Position numbers and translations under genes: made by a program. Of a stretch of 64,000 nt of DNA, positions 16,116 through 25,335 are shown piece by piece (position 1 is the first letter of the stretch; every line of letters begins with the position of its first letter). The notes under the pieces are model-generated. The model worked only from the letters and a program-made list of their open reading frames with translations, was not told where the DNA came from and did no database searches. Source of the stretch: Cognaticolwellia beringensis (lineage in GTDB: Bacteria; Pseudomonadota; Gammaproteobacteria; Enterobacterales; Alteromonadaceae); NCBI RefSeq assembly GCF_002076895.1, contig NZ_CP020465.1:4464001-4528000 (forward strand). Direction: 5' to 3'.

Positions 16116-16952
16116 TTAATTTTTAGGACGAATAAACGGCATTTGTCTATTCACGTCTTTGTATAATAAATATCTGAATGGACCAGGTCCGCCGGTGTAA
16201 CATGACTGTGGACAAAAAGCACGCAACCACATAAAGTCACCGGCTTCTACTTCTACCCATTCACCATTCAAATGATAAACAGCTTTTCCTTCTAAAACGT
16301 ATAAACCATGTTCCATAACATGAGTTTCATCAAAAGGAATAACGCCGCCAGGCTGAAAAGTCACCACATTCACATGCATGTCAAAACGCATATCGGTTGG
16401 ATCCATAAATCTTGTTGTACCCCAAACACCGCCAGTATTTGGCATGTCGGTACGGTCTAAGTCTTGATCACTAGTAACAAAAGCTTCAGGTACGTCAATG
16501 CCCTCAACATATTGATATGCTTTGCGGATCCAATGGAATTTTACATTAGCATCGCTATTGTTTTTTATCGTCCAGTTACATGTTGGTGGTAAATAAGCAT
16601 AACCACCCGTTCCCATATGATGAGCGACACCTTCAATCGTAATGTCCATTTCACCCTCAACTACAAAAAGTACGCCTTGGGCACTTTCATCAAGTTCAGG
16701 TTTATTTGAACCGCCACCAGGCGCTACTTCAACAATATATTGCGAGAATGTTTCGGCAAAACCGCTAAGTGGGCGAGCAATAACCCACATGCGCATCTGA
16801 TCCCAAAAAGGCAGATAGCTAGTAACAATATCAGTCAATACACGTTTAGGAATAACAGCGTAAGCTTCCGTAAAAATAGCTCGGTCTGATATTAATTGTG
16901 TTTGTGGCGGCAAACCGCCCGTTGGTGCGTAATATGTATGTTTGTGTGACAT
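16116..16952 (-). CDS. allE: (S)-Ureidoglycine aminohydrolase
   Basis: 278-residue two-cupin protein. The C-terminal cupin holds the expected metal ligands in FDETHVMEH (Glu, His, His) and a downstream Gln in CPQSC. It releases ammonia from ureidoglycine to give ureidoglycolate, the substrate of AllA. AAGGAAC precedes the ATG, and the gene starts two bases after the glcB stop, so the two are one operon. Its substrate is made by allantoate amidohydrolase, whose gene is not in the window. Confidence 0.94.
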   Translation of the reverse strand: MSHKHTYYAPTGGLPPQTQLISDRAIFTEAYAVIPKRVLTDIVTSYLPFWDQMRMWVIARPLSGFAETFSQYIVEVAPGGGSNKPELDESAQGVLFVVEGEMDITIEGVAHHMGTGGYAYLPPTCNWTIKNNSDANVKFHWIRKAYQYVEGIDVPEAFVTSDQDLDRTDMPNTGGVWGTTRFMDPTDMRFDMHVNVVTFQPGGVIPFDETHVMEHGLYVLEGKAVYHLNGEWVEVEAGDFMWLRAFCPQSCYTGGPGPFRYLLYKDVNRQMPFIRPKN

Positions 16953-16954
16953 GC

Positions 16955-19138
16955 TTAGTTCCTTAATGACTGGGCTTCAATGAATTGTTTTCTATACTCA
17001 TGAAGCAAAGGTTCGGTATACCCGTTTGGTTGAGTTTTACCTTTAAATATTAAATCTAATGCTGCTTGAAAAGATAAGCTCTTTTCAAAATCTGCAGACA
17101 TAGCTTGATAATTGTTATCGTGCGCATTTTGCTGGTCAACGATGACCGCCATTTTTTCTAAAGCGGTTCTAACTTGCGATTCGGTCAAAATACCATGTTC
17201 AAGCCAATTACAAATATGCTGGCTTGAAATTCGTAAGGTTGCTCTATCTTCCATTAAACCAATGTTATTAATATCAGGGACTTTCGATGCGCCCATACCT
17301 AAATCAACCCATCGAACTACGTAACCTAATAGGCCTTGTGCGTTATTGTTTAGCTCTTTATCGATGGCTTCTTTACTGAGATCTTTTACGTTAGTCAGCA
17401 ATGGTACCGTTAGTATATTGTCGATACTTGCACGGACTCTTTTGGTAAGTGTCTTTTGTATCTCAAACACCTTAACTTGATGATAATGCATAGCATGAAG
17501 TGTCGCACCAGTTGGCGAAGGTACCCAAGCCGTATTAGCACCGGCTAATGGATGAGAAATTTTCACTTTCATCATTTCAGCCATCTCGTCTGGGATGGCC
17601 CACATGCCCTTGCCAATTTGCGCTTTTCCTGCAAACCCACAAGCTAAGCCTATATCAACATTCCAGTCTTCGTAAGCTTTAATCCAAGGTTGTGCTTTCA
17701 TATTACCCTTTGGCACCATAGGACCGAGTAACATGCTAGTGTGTATTTCATCGCCTGTTCGGTCCAAAAACCCAGTATTAATAAATACAACCCGGCTTTT
17801 AACAGCGCGAATACATTCTTTTAAGTTTACGGTAGTGCGCCGCTCCTCATCCATAACACCAATTTTAATCGTGTCTCTAGAAAGGCCTAATGCATCTTCA
17901 ACCGCGTTGAATAACTTATTAGCAAATGCTACTTCTTCAGGGCCATGCATTTTAGGCTTAACAATATAGACATTGCCATTTCTAGAGTTGCGATGAAGGT
18001 TATTTTTTTGTAAGTCATGTAAGGCAATCAAGGTACTTATCATGGCGTCCATGATACCTTCTTGAATTTCAAAGCCGTCTTTGTCGACTACAGCTGGGTT
18101 AGTCATTAAATGGCCAACATTTCGGCAAAATAACAAACTGCGACCATGAACAGTAAAACTGTTACCTGACAGATCTTGAAACTCTTTATCAGCTAAAAGT
18201 ACACGTTTAGTTACTTTACCAGACTTTTCAATGCTCTCGCTTAAATCACCTTTCATTAAGCCAAGCCAATTGCGATATACGTGGATTTTTTCTTCGGCGT
18301 TAACGGCAACCACTGAATCTTCAAAGTCTTGAATGGTGGTTAGTGCTGACTCTAAGGTAATATCTTTTATACCTGCAGCATCTGTTTTACCAATAGCCGA
18401 CATGGCGTCTATTTCAATCGCTACACGTAAATCGTTATGTGTTAACAGCATTGAACTAGGGTTTTCTTTTTGTCCTTGATAACCGATAAGTTGCTGTGCG
18501 TTTTGTAGCTGAGTTGTTGCGCCATCAGCTAATTTTACATGCAGCTGTTTGTTGTCAATATAATAACAACAAGCGTGCTTATGTAAGCCTGTAATTAACG
18601 GAAAATGCGAGTCTAGAAAGTCTCGTCCGTAGGCGATAACTTTATCGGCTCGAATAGCATTGTGCGCTCGGCCTTTTTCAGCGCCATCTTCGTCACTAAT
18701 AACATCAGTACCATAAAGTGCGTCATACAAACTGCCCCATCGAGCATTTGCAGCATTTAATGCAAAACGAGCATTAGCTGTAGGTACGACTAACTGTGGC
18801 CCAGCTTGTGTGCTTATTTCAGTATCGACATTCGAAGTGCTTATTTGAAAGTCTTCACCTTCTGGTACCAAGTAACCAATTTCCATGAGAAATTTTTTGT
18901 AGGTTAAAACATCAAAATTACCTTGATGCTTCAAATTCCATTGATCTATTTGTTCCTGTAAAGCAATGCGCTTAGCTAATAATGCTCTGTTTTCTGGCCC
19001 TAAATCATGGGTGATTTTTGATAAAGCCGACCAAAAATGTTGCTCAGTAATATCCAAACCGGGTAATACTTCTTCTTTTATAAAGTTTACTAATTCGTTA
19101 TTAACCTTTAGTAAGTCTTTTTGTTGATAATTTGTCAT
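16955..19138 (-). CDS. glcB: Malate synthase G
   Basis: 727 residues, the length of the large single-chain G form. Segments [19 protein letters not shown] and [16 protein letters not shown] are family hallmarks. It joins glyoxylate and acetyl-CoA to malate in the cytoplasm. Its operon partner allE and the nearby allA show that here it removes glyoxylate from purines rather than from glycolate. A conserved 24-base motif lies about 90-115 bases upstream of the start, a likely control site. Confidence 0.95.
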   Translation of the reverse strand: MTNYQQKDLLKVNNELVNFIKEEVLPGLDITEQHFWSALSKITHDLGPENRALLAKRIALQEQIDQWNLKHQGNFDVLTYKKFLMEIGYLVPEGEDFQISTSNVDTEISTQAGPQLVVPTANARFALNAANARWGSLYDALYGTDVISDEDGAEKGRAHNAIRADKVIAYGRDFLDSHFPLITGLHKHACCYYIDNKQLHVKLADGATTQLQNAQQLIGYQGQKENPSSMLLTHNDLRVAIEIDAMSAIGKTDAAGIKDITLESALTTIQDFEDSVVAVNAEEKIHVYRNWLGLMKGDLSESIEKSGKVTKRVLLADKEFQDLSGNSFTVHGRSLLFCRNVGHLMTNPAVVDKDGFEIQEGIMDAMISTLIALHDLQKNNLHRNSRNGNVYIVKPKMHGPEEVAFANKLFNAVEDALGLSRDTIKIGVMDEERRTTVNLKECIRAVKSRVVFINTGFLDRTGDEIHTSMLLGPMVPKGNMKAQPWIKAYEDWNVDIGLACGFAGKAQIGKGMWAIPDEMAEMMKVKISHPLAGANTAWVPSPTGATLHAMHYHQVKVFEIQKTLTKRVRASIDNILTVPLLTNVKDLSKEAIDKELNNNAQGLLGYVVRWVDLGMGASKVPDINNIGLMEDRATLRISSQHICNWLEHGILTESQVRTALEKMAVIVDQQNAHDNNYQAMSADFEKSLSFQAALDLIFKGKTQPNGYTEPLLHEYRKQFIEAQSLRN

Positions 19139-19228
19139 GTTGTTATTTACTCACTACTCTTGGATATTTAAAGCTTCAATACCGTTAAATGTAAACAAAT
19201 ATACAACACCTGTCAATCAAGTCAACCA

Positions 19229-19252
19229 ATTGCATACATAATTGTTGACAAT
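19229..19252 (-). promoter_or_regulatory. 24-base composite motif, copy 1 (upstream of glcB)
   Basis: Read on the minus strand it begins ATTGTCAACAATTA and ends GCAAT. It matches a second copy at 27816-27839 at 21 of 24 positions. It contains the dyad ATTGT-CA-ACAAT and a second, looser TTG/CAA-type dyad. The TTGT-NN-ACAA form resembles GntR/FadR-type operators, and a GntR/FCD gene lies in the same island. The rest of the 332-base glcB-uraH2 gap shows no gene. Confidence 0.5.
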
Positions 19253-19470
19253 TAGAATAAAAGTAATCTATAGTAACCTGAAACATAGTGCTTATTTTAA
19301 TCACGTGGATAGAAATATTTTCAGTAAGCGTAAATTTCAGCAAGTAATATTGGCTACATCTATACTAAGCTTTTATTTAAAATATTTCTGTCCTCTTTTT
19401 CAGGCACGATTAAAAATAAACCTACTAATAAAACCTTAGTCGGTATGAATAACGAAAAAAGGAATATTAA

Positions 19471-19824
19471 ATGGCGAAGTTATCAACCCACGTTCTAGAC
19501 ACAGCAAATGGTGTACCAGCACAAGGTATTACACTAGAATTTTATCGTTTGGAAGGTTCTAACCAACGACTCATCAAAACCTTATCAACCAATAGTGATG
19601 GCCGAACAGACGAATTGTTATTAGATGATAGTAATATCGAAGTTGGTGAGTATTCGATTGTTTTTTATGTTGGTGATTATTTTTCCAAACTAACAGGTGA
19701 TAAAACCGAACCGGCATTTTTAAATCGTATACCCATTAATTTTGGAATTTTTGACGCGAATGCTAATTACCATGTGCCATTATTAGTGTCGCCGTGGAGT
19801 TATTCTACCTATCGTGGCAGTTAA
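19471..19824 (+). CDS. 5-Hydroxyisourate hydrolase-like protein, copy 2
   Basis: 117 residues with STHVLDT near the start and YRGS at the very end, the diagnostic signatures of HIU hydrolases. It is clearly diverged from copy 1 (9318-9659), with a longer middle loop. AAGGA precedes the ATG. It is divergent from glcB and heads a separate group with ytoQ and universal stress genes rather than uraD. It may be a second HIUase used with the second PuuD, or may act on a related substrate. Confidence 0.85.
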   Translation: MAKLSTHVLDTANGVPAQGITLEFYRLEGSNQRLIKTLSTNSDGRTDELLLDDSNIEVGEYSIVFYVGDYFSKLTGDKTEPAFLNRIPINFGIFDANANYHVPLLVSPWSYSTYRGS

Positions 19825-19944
19825 TTAAACACCTCAGTTTGCCTGCTGGCTTAATCAATTGCAGGTAAACAAGGTTGTAGCTTTTAAATCGGCACTATAA
19901 TAGCGATAGCGCGTTAACAATAAGAACTGATTAAGGAAACAAAC

Positions 19945-20382
19945 ATGAAGCAATGGAATATATATCTTTCAGGCGAAATTCATACTGATTGGCGTCAACA
20001 AATAGAACAAGGCTGCAAAGCGCTACCTGTTGTATTTACTTCACCGGTGACGGTGCATGAACTTAGTGATGCTGCAGGTGACCATTTAGGTCATGCTGAA
20101 GATCCTTTTTGGCGCGACCATCAGTCTTCAAAAGTTAACGCGATAAGAACCCAAACGCTGATACAAAACTGCGACCTGGCTATTGTGAGGTTTGGTGATA
20201 AATATAAACAATGGAATGCCGCTTTTGACGCTGGACAATGTGCCGCTTTAGGTAAACCTTACGTCACACTTCATGACGACAGTATTATCCACCCATTAAA
20301 AGAAGTCGATGCAATGGCTTTCGCATGGGCAAAAACGACATCCGATATTATCAAAATTATTGAATATGTTGTAAAACAATAA
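19945..20382 (+). CDS. YtoQ-family protein
   Basis: 145 residues beginning MKQWNIYLSGEIHTDWRQQI, which matches the YtoQ family, a small group with a nucleoside 2-deoxyribosyltransferase-like fold. The SGEIH segment and the later FDAGQCAALGKPYVTLHD fit a nucleotide-type pocket. No reaction has been assigned to the family as far as known. AAGGAAA stands before the ATG. Its place between an HIU hydrolase paralogue and a stress protein inside a purine island is suggestive of a nucleoside-related role, but that is inference. Confidence 0.8.
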   Translation: MKQWNIYLSGEIHTDWRQQIEQGCKALPVVFTSPVTVHELSDAAGDHLGHAEDPFWRDHQSSKVNAIRTQTLIQNCDLAIVRFGDKYKQWNAAFDAGQCAALGKPYVTLHDDSIIHPLKEVDAMAFAWAKTTSDIIKIIEYVVKQ

Positions 20383-20423
20383 TAAATATATCAACGATTA
20401 AACATCAAACAAAGGAAAACACA

Positions 20424-21323
20424 ATGGCAGATTATAAACGTATATTCGTCGCTATAACCCCTCATAGGGAAGAACAACCAGCCCTTGCTCGTGCTGTTTT
20501 TTTAGCAAATAAGTATCAGGCCGAATTAATATTGGGCAGTTCGATGTATAACAGAAGTATTGAAAAAGCATCGGGTGTTGCAGGTGAAAGCTGCAAAGAT
20601 CTTAAAAGGGAGTTGATGGACGATCAGAAAAAAGTGATGCTAGCATTAGCAGCATCACTTGGCATTGAAACAAAGACTACCTGCGTAGTGACTTGGCATA
20701 AAAAATGGTATGAAGGGGTAATTAACCTAGCAACTGAGAACAATTGCGATCTTATTATTAAAGAAACTAAGCATTACAAAAAATCAGTACGTAACTTATT
20801 CACACCTGATCACTGGAACTTACTCCGTTGTAGCCCGATTAATGTGCTGATGGTTAAAAACCATAAATGGACGTGTAACGGCGATATAGTTACCGCTATC
20901 AGTTTAGATGACGGCGATAGCGAGCATCAATGTTTAAGTGAAAAAGTGGCGAAAGAAGCGGCTTCTATGTCAAAGCTATTTGGTGCAAAATTACATTTTA
21001 TCAATACGGTCAGTAAAGCACCCATGCATATAGCGGTAGATAAATCTGCTTTTGATCCCGTTAAAGTCAACGCGCGAGTGAAGCTTAAACATAAAGAACG
21101 TTTACAAACCCTCGCCGATAATTTACATATTTCTGATGTAAATATTAGAGTTGAAGAAGGATTACCAGGTCACGTTGTTCCAAGGTTATGTGACGATTTA
21201 AATGCTGAATGTTTAATACTAGGCTCTGTTGGACGTAAAGGTGTAACTGCCGCGTTATTAGGTAATACTGCAGAATATATTATCGACAAATTAGACTGCG
21301 ATACTCTTGTTGTTAAAGGCTAA
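20424..21323 (+). CDS. Tandem universal stress protein, UspE-like
   Basis: 299 residues made of two Usp domains (about 1-145 and 155-299). The second ends with LGSVGRKGVTAALLGNTAEYI, matching the ATP-binding glycine pattern of Usp proteins; the first is degenerate at the same place (KETKHYKKSVRNLF). It resembles E. coli UspE in length and layout. The end overlaps the start of the downstream transporter gene, which suggests coupled expression. Confidence 0.85.
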   Translation: MADYKRIFVAITPHREEQPALARAVFLANKYQAELILGSSMYNRSIEKASGVAGESCKDLKRELMDDQKKVMLALAASLGIETKTTCVVTWHKKWYEGVINLATENNCDLIIKETKHYKKSVRNLFTPDHWNLLRCSPINVLMVKNHKWTCNGDIVTAISLDDGDSEHQCLSEKVAKEAASMSKLFGAKLHFINTVSKAPMHIAVDKSAFDPVKVNARVKLKHKERLQTLADNLHISDVNIRVEEGLPGHVVPRLCDDLNAECLILGSVGRKGVTAALLGNTAEYIIDKLDCDTLVVKG

Positions 21324-22485
21324 CTACCTAAGGGCTATTACATTATTAATAGCCCTTATTCTTATTTCTCTCAATTTACGACCAGCACTCACTTCAATTG
21401 CCCCCGTTATGGAGCGTATTGTTGAGGACTTATCACTCAGTCGTGCAAGTGCGGGGTTAATTACCACAATTCCTGTACTGTTAATGGGTTTCCTCGCCCC
21501 CATTGCGCCTATTTTAGCGCGACGGTGGAGTCAAGAAAGCGTGTTAACAGCTGCTATGGCACTACTCGTCGCTGCCTTATCCATTCGTTACTTTAGCCAA
21601 TACAGTTTCACGCTATTATTAATTTCAGCATTCATAGCTGGCGTTGCTATTGCTATCGCCGGCCCATTAATGTCTGGCTTTATAAAACAGTACTTTGCTC
21701 GCCATATCACGGTCGCTATCACGATATATTCGGTCAGCATTTCTGTTGGAGCATCGCTCGCCGTAGCGCTGACCATTCCGATTATAAAACTCAACAACGA
21801 CCATTGGGAGCGCGGGCTAGCTGCATGGGGATTATTAGCGTTAGTCGCTTTTCTTATGTTGCTTATTTTTATGCCTAAATCAGCTAGTAACAATCAACCG
21901 GTTTACACCCATCAAAAATTGCCGTTAGATTCTTTTAGAGCTTGGTTGTTGACCGGATTTTTTGCCGCTCAATCTGGTGTTTTTTATGCATTATCGACAT
22001 GGTTAGTGGCACACTTTCAACATGAGGGCTTTGATACTATTAAGGCAAGTATGCTAGCGAGCTCGTTTATGGCTTCGGGCATCATTGGTGCATTTACTTT
22101 ACCCTTATTAGCAGCACGCGTAGCCAATCGTAATATACTCATTGCCGCTGTAACCCTGTCCTCGACCTTTCTGATCCTATGCATTGCTTGGCAGCCTCAA
22201 TGGCACCCAATAGCGGTAGTCTCCTTATTAGGTATTACAACATCAGGTACTTTTGCGCTTGCACTTGCATTACCCGTTATGGAGTCAAGTTCGCCGCAAT
22301 CAGCGTCCCAGTTATCATCTATGATGTCATCTTTTGGTTATATCGTTGGAGGTATAACGCCTTCACTGGTGGGTATTGGACGAGACATAACCGATAGTTT
22401 TCAATGGCCAATGACATTTTTGTCTGTGTTAAGCTTTTCTATGGTCATAATCGCGCTATTTCTTCGAAATAAACCTAGCGAGTAA
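21307..22485 (+). CDS. MFS transporter of the CynX/NimT type
   Basis: 392 residues, about twelve membrane helices, with the CynX-type start SLNLRPALTSIAPVMERI. The family includes cyanate and nitroimidazole transporters. The frame has no ATG before the first helix; TTG codons at 21307 and 21310 inside the end of the usp gene are the only usual starts that keep helix 1, so translation is likely coupled to usp. In a purine island it may move allantoin, urate or another nitrogen compound, but the substrate cannot be read from sequence. Confidence 0.8.
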   Translation: MLLKANYLRAITLLIALILISLNLRPALTSIAPVMERIVEDLSLSRASAGLITTIPVLLMGFLAPIAPILARRWSQESVLTAAMALLVAALSIRYFSQYSFTLLLISAFIAGVAIAIAGPLMSGFIKQYFARHITVAITIYSVSISVGASLAVALTIPIIKLNNDHWERGLAAWGLLALVAFLMLLIFMPKSASNNQPVYTHQKLPLDSFRAWLLTGFFAAQSGVFYALSTWLVAHFQHEGFDTIKASMLASSFMASGIIGAFTLPLLAARVANRNILIAAVTLSSTFLILCIAWQPQWHPIAVVSLLGITTSGTFALALALPVMESSSPQSASQLSSMMSSFGYIVGGITPSLVGIGRDITDSFQWPMTFLSVLSFSMVIIALFLRNKPSE

Positions 22486-22507
22486 AGGCATTAAAAAAAC
22501 ATAAAAA

Positions 22508-22547
22508 AAAGCCCAGTAAAAATAATGAAATTACTTTACTGGGCTTT
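22508..22547. terminator. Bidirectional intrinsic terminator between the MFS gene and puuE
   Basis: Perfect 13-bp arms AAAGCCCAGTAAA and TTTACTGGGCTTT with a 14-base loop. It lies between convergent genes and serves both: A run before the stem for minus-strand messages, short T run after it for plus-strand messages. Confidence 0.85.
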
Positions 22548-22598
22548 ATGTTACTTTATTAAATTAAACTAGCGGTTGAGAGCGAGCAGTTGAGAACC

Positions 22599-23519
22599 TT
22601 ATTTAGCGCCGTGATGCTTTATCCAATGCTCGGCTATATCTTGTCTACGACATAACCATACATCATTAAACTGTTCAACATAGTCAAGAAACCTGACTAA
22701 ACTTGCAAACCTTCCCGGTCGGCCTATGATGCGACAATGTAGGCCAATTGACATCATTTTCGGCGCATCTGCACCCTCTGCATATAAAGTATCAAAAGTG
22801 TCTTTTAAATAGTTAAAGAATTGATCGCCCGCATTAAAACCTTGTGGACTGGCAAATCGCATATCGTTTACATCAAGCGTATAAGGCACGATTAAATGCG
22901 GCTTGTTTATACCTTCAATGAAATAGGGTAAGTCATCTGCATAACTATCTGAATCATATAAAAATGAGCCCTCTTCAAGCACCAGTTGACGAGTATTCTC
23001 ACTCATTCGGCCTAAATACCAACCCTTAGGTTTTTCACCGGTCATTTCTTGATGAATTGCTATGGCTTTTTGTAAGTGCTCACGCTCAGTATCAATAGAT
23101 ACTTTTTGATAATCTATCCAACGATAGCCGTGGCTGGCAATTTCCCAGTCAGCCTTTAACATAGCGTCTACAGCTTCTGGATTTCTCTGCATTGCCATAG
23201 CAACACCGAAAACGGTAACCGGTACTTTTCGCTCGGTAAATAAGCGATGTAAACGCCAAAATCCAGCTCTGCTGCCAAATTCATAAAACGACTCCATATT
23301 CATATGGCGTTCATTTTCAAACGGAAGCGCACCAATTATTTCAGATAAAAAAGTTTCTGAAGCTTTGTCGCCATGCAAGATACAATTCTCGGCACCTTCT
23401 TCGTAATTAATAACAAATTGAACCGCTACTTTTGCCTTGTTAGGCCAATTAGCATGCGGAACCTTCTGGCCGTAGCCTTTCATGTCTCTAGGATAATTAT
23501 TCATATTTACTGATGTCAT
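22599..23519 (-). CDS. puuE: Allantoinase PuuE (polysaccharide deacetylase-like)
   Basis: 306 residues of the NodB-like fold, with the segments FVINYEEGAEN, EIASHGYRWIDY and GWYLGRMSENTRQL that define PuuE allantoinases, a metal-independent group unrelated to AllB. It opens the ring of allantoin to give allantoate. Gene start at the ATG at 23519 (a second ATG is five codons in). It lies alone on the minus strand, 439 bases from the upstream permease gene, so it probably has its own promoter; a TGGTATACGA dyad is at 23691-23700. Confidence 0.93.
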   Translation of the reverse strand: MTSVNMNNYPRDMKGYGQKVPHANWPNKAKVAVQFVINYEEGAENCILHGDKASETFLSEIIGALPFENERHMNMESFYEFGSRAGFWRLHRLFTERKVPVTVFGVAMAMQRNPEAVDAMLKADWEIASHGYRWIDYQKVSIDTEREHLQKAIAIHQEMTGEKPKGWYLGRMSENTRQLVLEEGSFLYDSDSYADDLPYFIEGINKPHLIVPYTLDVNDMRFASPQGFNAGDQFFNYLKDTFDTLYAEGADAPKMMSIGLHCRIIGRPGRFASLVRFLDYVEQFNDVWLCRRQDIAEHWIKHHGAK

Positions 23520-23758
23520 ATCAATGTCAACTCAATAGTTTGATTTCTAATTTTTCATTGTTGTATAGGTCTAGTCCATTCAACAACATAAATACGGTCT
23601 TTATAAATAAGGCCTTTAAACTTTTAACAGATAAGTTAAAGATCCAGAAAATTAAAGCTTGTCGACCGTTAATCACAATAGCTTGAAAATTGGTATACGA
23701 GTAAGAAGGCTTTAGACACACGAGTTAACTCTTGGTTGTAAACGAAAGTGAAATTAGG

Positions 23759-23893
23759 GTGCTAAATTATCCATTAAGACAATGCGTTGCTGAACAATTA
23801 GCTGAGTTAAAGTGTGAAGACATCTTATCGTTACGTAATTTACTAAATAATCATGTTAGGGTGTTAACAAAAAATAATATTATCGAACAATAA
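23759..23893 (+). CDS. Doubtful small ORF, 44 residues
   Basis: GTG-started frame reading VLNYPLRQCVAEQLAELK then CEDILSLRNLLNNHVRV and ending IIEQ. Its composition looks protein-like and helical, but there is no clear ribosome site, no known family was recognised, and its end runs into a perfect 16-bp inverted repeat. It could be a remnant of a lost gene. Confidence 0.15.
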   Translation: MLNYPLRQCVAEQLAELKCEDILSLRNLLNNHVRVLTKNNIIEQ

Positions 23894-23918
23894 TGTTAAG
23901 TCATTGTTCGATAATATT
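23876..23918. repeat. Perfect 16-bp inverted repeat
   Basis: Arms AATATTATCGAACAAT and ATTGTTCGATAATATT with an 11-base loop. Long enough to be a terminator stem or an RNA processing site. It stands beside a second hairpin at 23923-23951. Confidence 0.6.
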
Positions 23919-23922
23919 TAAT

Positions 23923-23951
23923 TAGGCTAGTTGCAATAGCTAACTAGCCTA
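23923..23951 (-). terminator. Hairpin after the permease gene
   Basis: Arms TAGGCTAGTT and AACTAGCCTA with a 9-base loop, starting eight bases after the permease stop. It probably ends the tsx-permease message, with the 16-bp repeat beyond it as a second stem. Confidence 0.6.
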
Positions 23952-23958
23952 TTTCAAC

Positions 23959-25308
23959 TTAATCAGGCTCGTCAGGAACGATAAGATTAAGGAATATAGC
24001 AAGAAATGCTGCAGGTAGTAATCCAGTTGCCAATAACGCTTTAGCTGTGCTTGGCATATGCTGTAAAGCACCTGGTTCAAGCATCAAACCAAAACCTAAA
24101 GATAATGATATAGCAAATATCACCATATTACGGCTTGTCCAGTCAACATCAGCAAGCATTTTCATACCTGACGATGCCACCATACCAAACATGAGTATAA
24201 CACCACCACCTAATACTTCGATTGGAATGGTAGAAATAACGGCCCCTACTTTAGGAATAAACCCACAGATAATCAGGAATATTGCGCCAATAGTCGCGAC
24301 ATGACGACTCATGACTCGTGTCATGGCAATTAAGCCAACGTTTTGCGAAAACGAGGTGTTAGGTAAGCCACCGAAGATAGATGAGAATGAAGAACCCAAA
24401 CCATCAGCATAAGTAGCCCCTTTGATTTCTGTATCAGTTGCTTCACGATCAGCACCACCTTTAGTAATACCCGAAACATCACCTACCGTTTCAATAGCCG
24501 AAATAAAGGACATTAGAACAATACCGAGAACGGCTGCAACCGTAAATTCAATACCAAATGGCAGTACTTTAGGCATTGCAAAAACAGCAGCACGACCAAC
24601 ATTATCAAAGCTCACCATACCCATTGTATATGCTACAACATAGCCAGATAGAAGCCCTAGTAATATCGCGGAAACTGATAAGAAGCCTTTAGTGAAAAAT
24701 TTAAGACCTAGCGTTACTACAATAACAACCGAAGCAACACCCCAGTTTTGTAATGTACCGTACTCAGGTGTGCCAATGGCAGGAACGCCACCAGCGGCGT
24801 ACTGAATACCAACCTTCAATAAAGAAAGCCCGATCATAGTTACAATTAAACCTGTTACTAAAGGCGGTAATGCAAAACGTAAACGGCCAACTAAAGGTCC
24901 TAGCGCTGCTTGGAATAAGCCACCAATTAAAATACCACCAGTAACTGCCGCCATAGCATCAACGCCCTTACCTGCCACTAACGGTATTAAAATTGGAATG
25001 AAGGCAAAACTTGTCCCTTGTACTATGGGTAGTCTTGCGCCAATAGGACCTGCACCAATGGTTTGCAACAGTGTTGTTGCACCCGCTAACAACATACACA
25101 TTTGCATCATGTATAGCATCATAGGGAAGTCTGGCGAATTAGAGCCAAAGCCAAAACCAGCAGCACCAGCAATAATAATTGCCGGGGTAATATTCGCCAC
25201 AAACATGGCAAGTACATGCTGAATACCGAGAGGTATAGCTACTTTTAACGGCGGCATATACTCAGGATCACGACACTGTTCCGGTGTTCCTACAGATAAA
25301 TTAGACAT
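23959..25308 (-). CDS. NCS2-family purine (xanthine/urate) permease
   Basis: 449 residues, about 14 membrane helices. The nucleobase-ascorbate transporter signature FSQNVGLIAMTRVMSR is present, with the substrate-side glutamate in SAIETVGD. The QNxG-xxxx-TR pattern with following SR is that of xanthine/urate carriers such as UapA, XanQ and UacT rather than uracil carriers. It brings purines across the inner membrane. GAGGAAA precedes the ATG. It lies 27 bases downstream of the Tsx-like channel gene, giving an outer-plus-inner membrane uptake pair. Confidence 0.93.
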   Translation of the reverse strand: MSNLSVGTPEQCRDPEYMPPLKVAIPLGIQHVLAMFVANITPAIIIAGAAGFGFGSNSPDFPMMLYMMQMCMLLAGATTLLQTIGAGPIGARLPIVQGTSFAFIPILIPLVAGKGVDAMAAVTGGILIGGLFQAALGPLVGRLRFALPPLVTGLIVTMIGLSLLKVGIQYAAGGVPAIGTPEYGTLQNWGVASVVIVVTLGLKFFTKGFLSVSAILLGLLSGYVVAYTMGMVSFDNVGRAAVFAMPKVLPFGIEFTVAAVLGIVLMSFISAIETVGDVSGITKGGADREATDTEIKGATYADGLGSSFSSIFGGLPNTSFSQNVGLIAMTRVMSRHVATIGAIFLIICGFIPKVGAVISTIPIEVLGGGVILMFGMVASSGMKMLADVDWTSRNMVIFAISLSLGFGLMLEPGALQHMPSTAKALLATGLLPAAFLAIFLNLIVPDEPD

Positions 25309-25335
25309 AGTATTTTCCTCGTTTAGACAGCCAGA

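Larger units (their letters stand above)
23520..23958. other. Gene-poor gap with hairpins between puuE and the permease
   Basis: About 440 bases. It holds the presumed puuE promoter side, the dyad TGGTATACGA (23691-23700) of GntR-operator type, a doubtful 44-codon frame (23759-23893, plus strand) and two strong inverted repeats near the permease end. Confidence 0.4.

Noticed and set aside
23959..25308. Uracil permease assignment
   Set aside because: The QNVG-xxxx-TRVMSR signature and the purine neighbours fit xanthine/urate carriers better.
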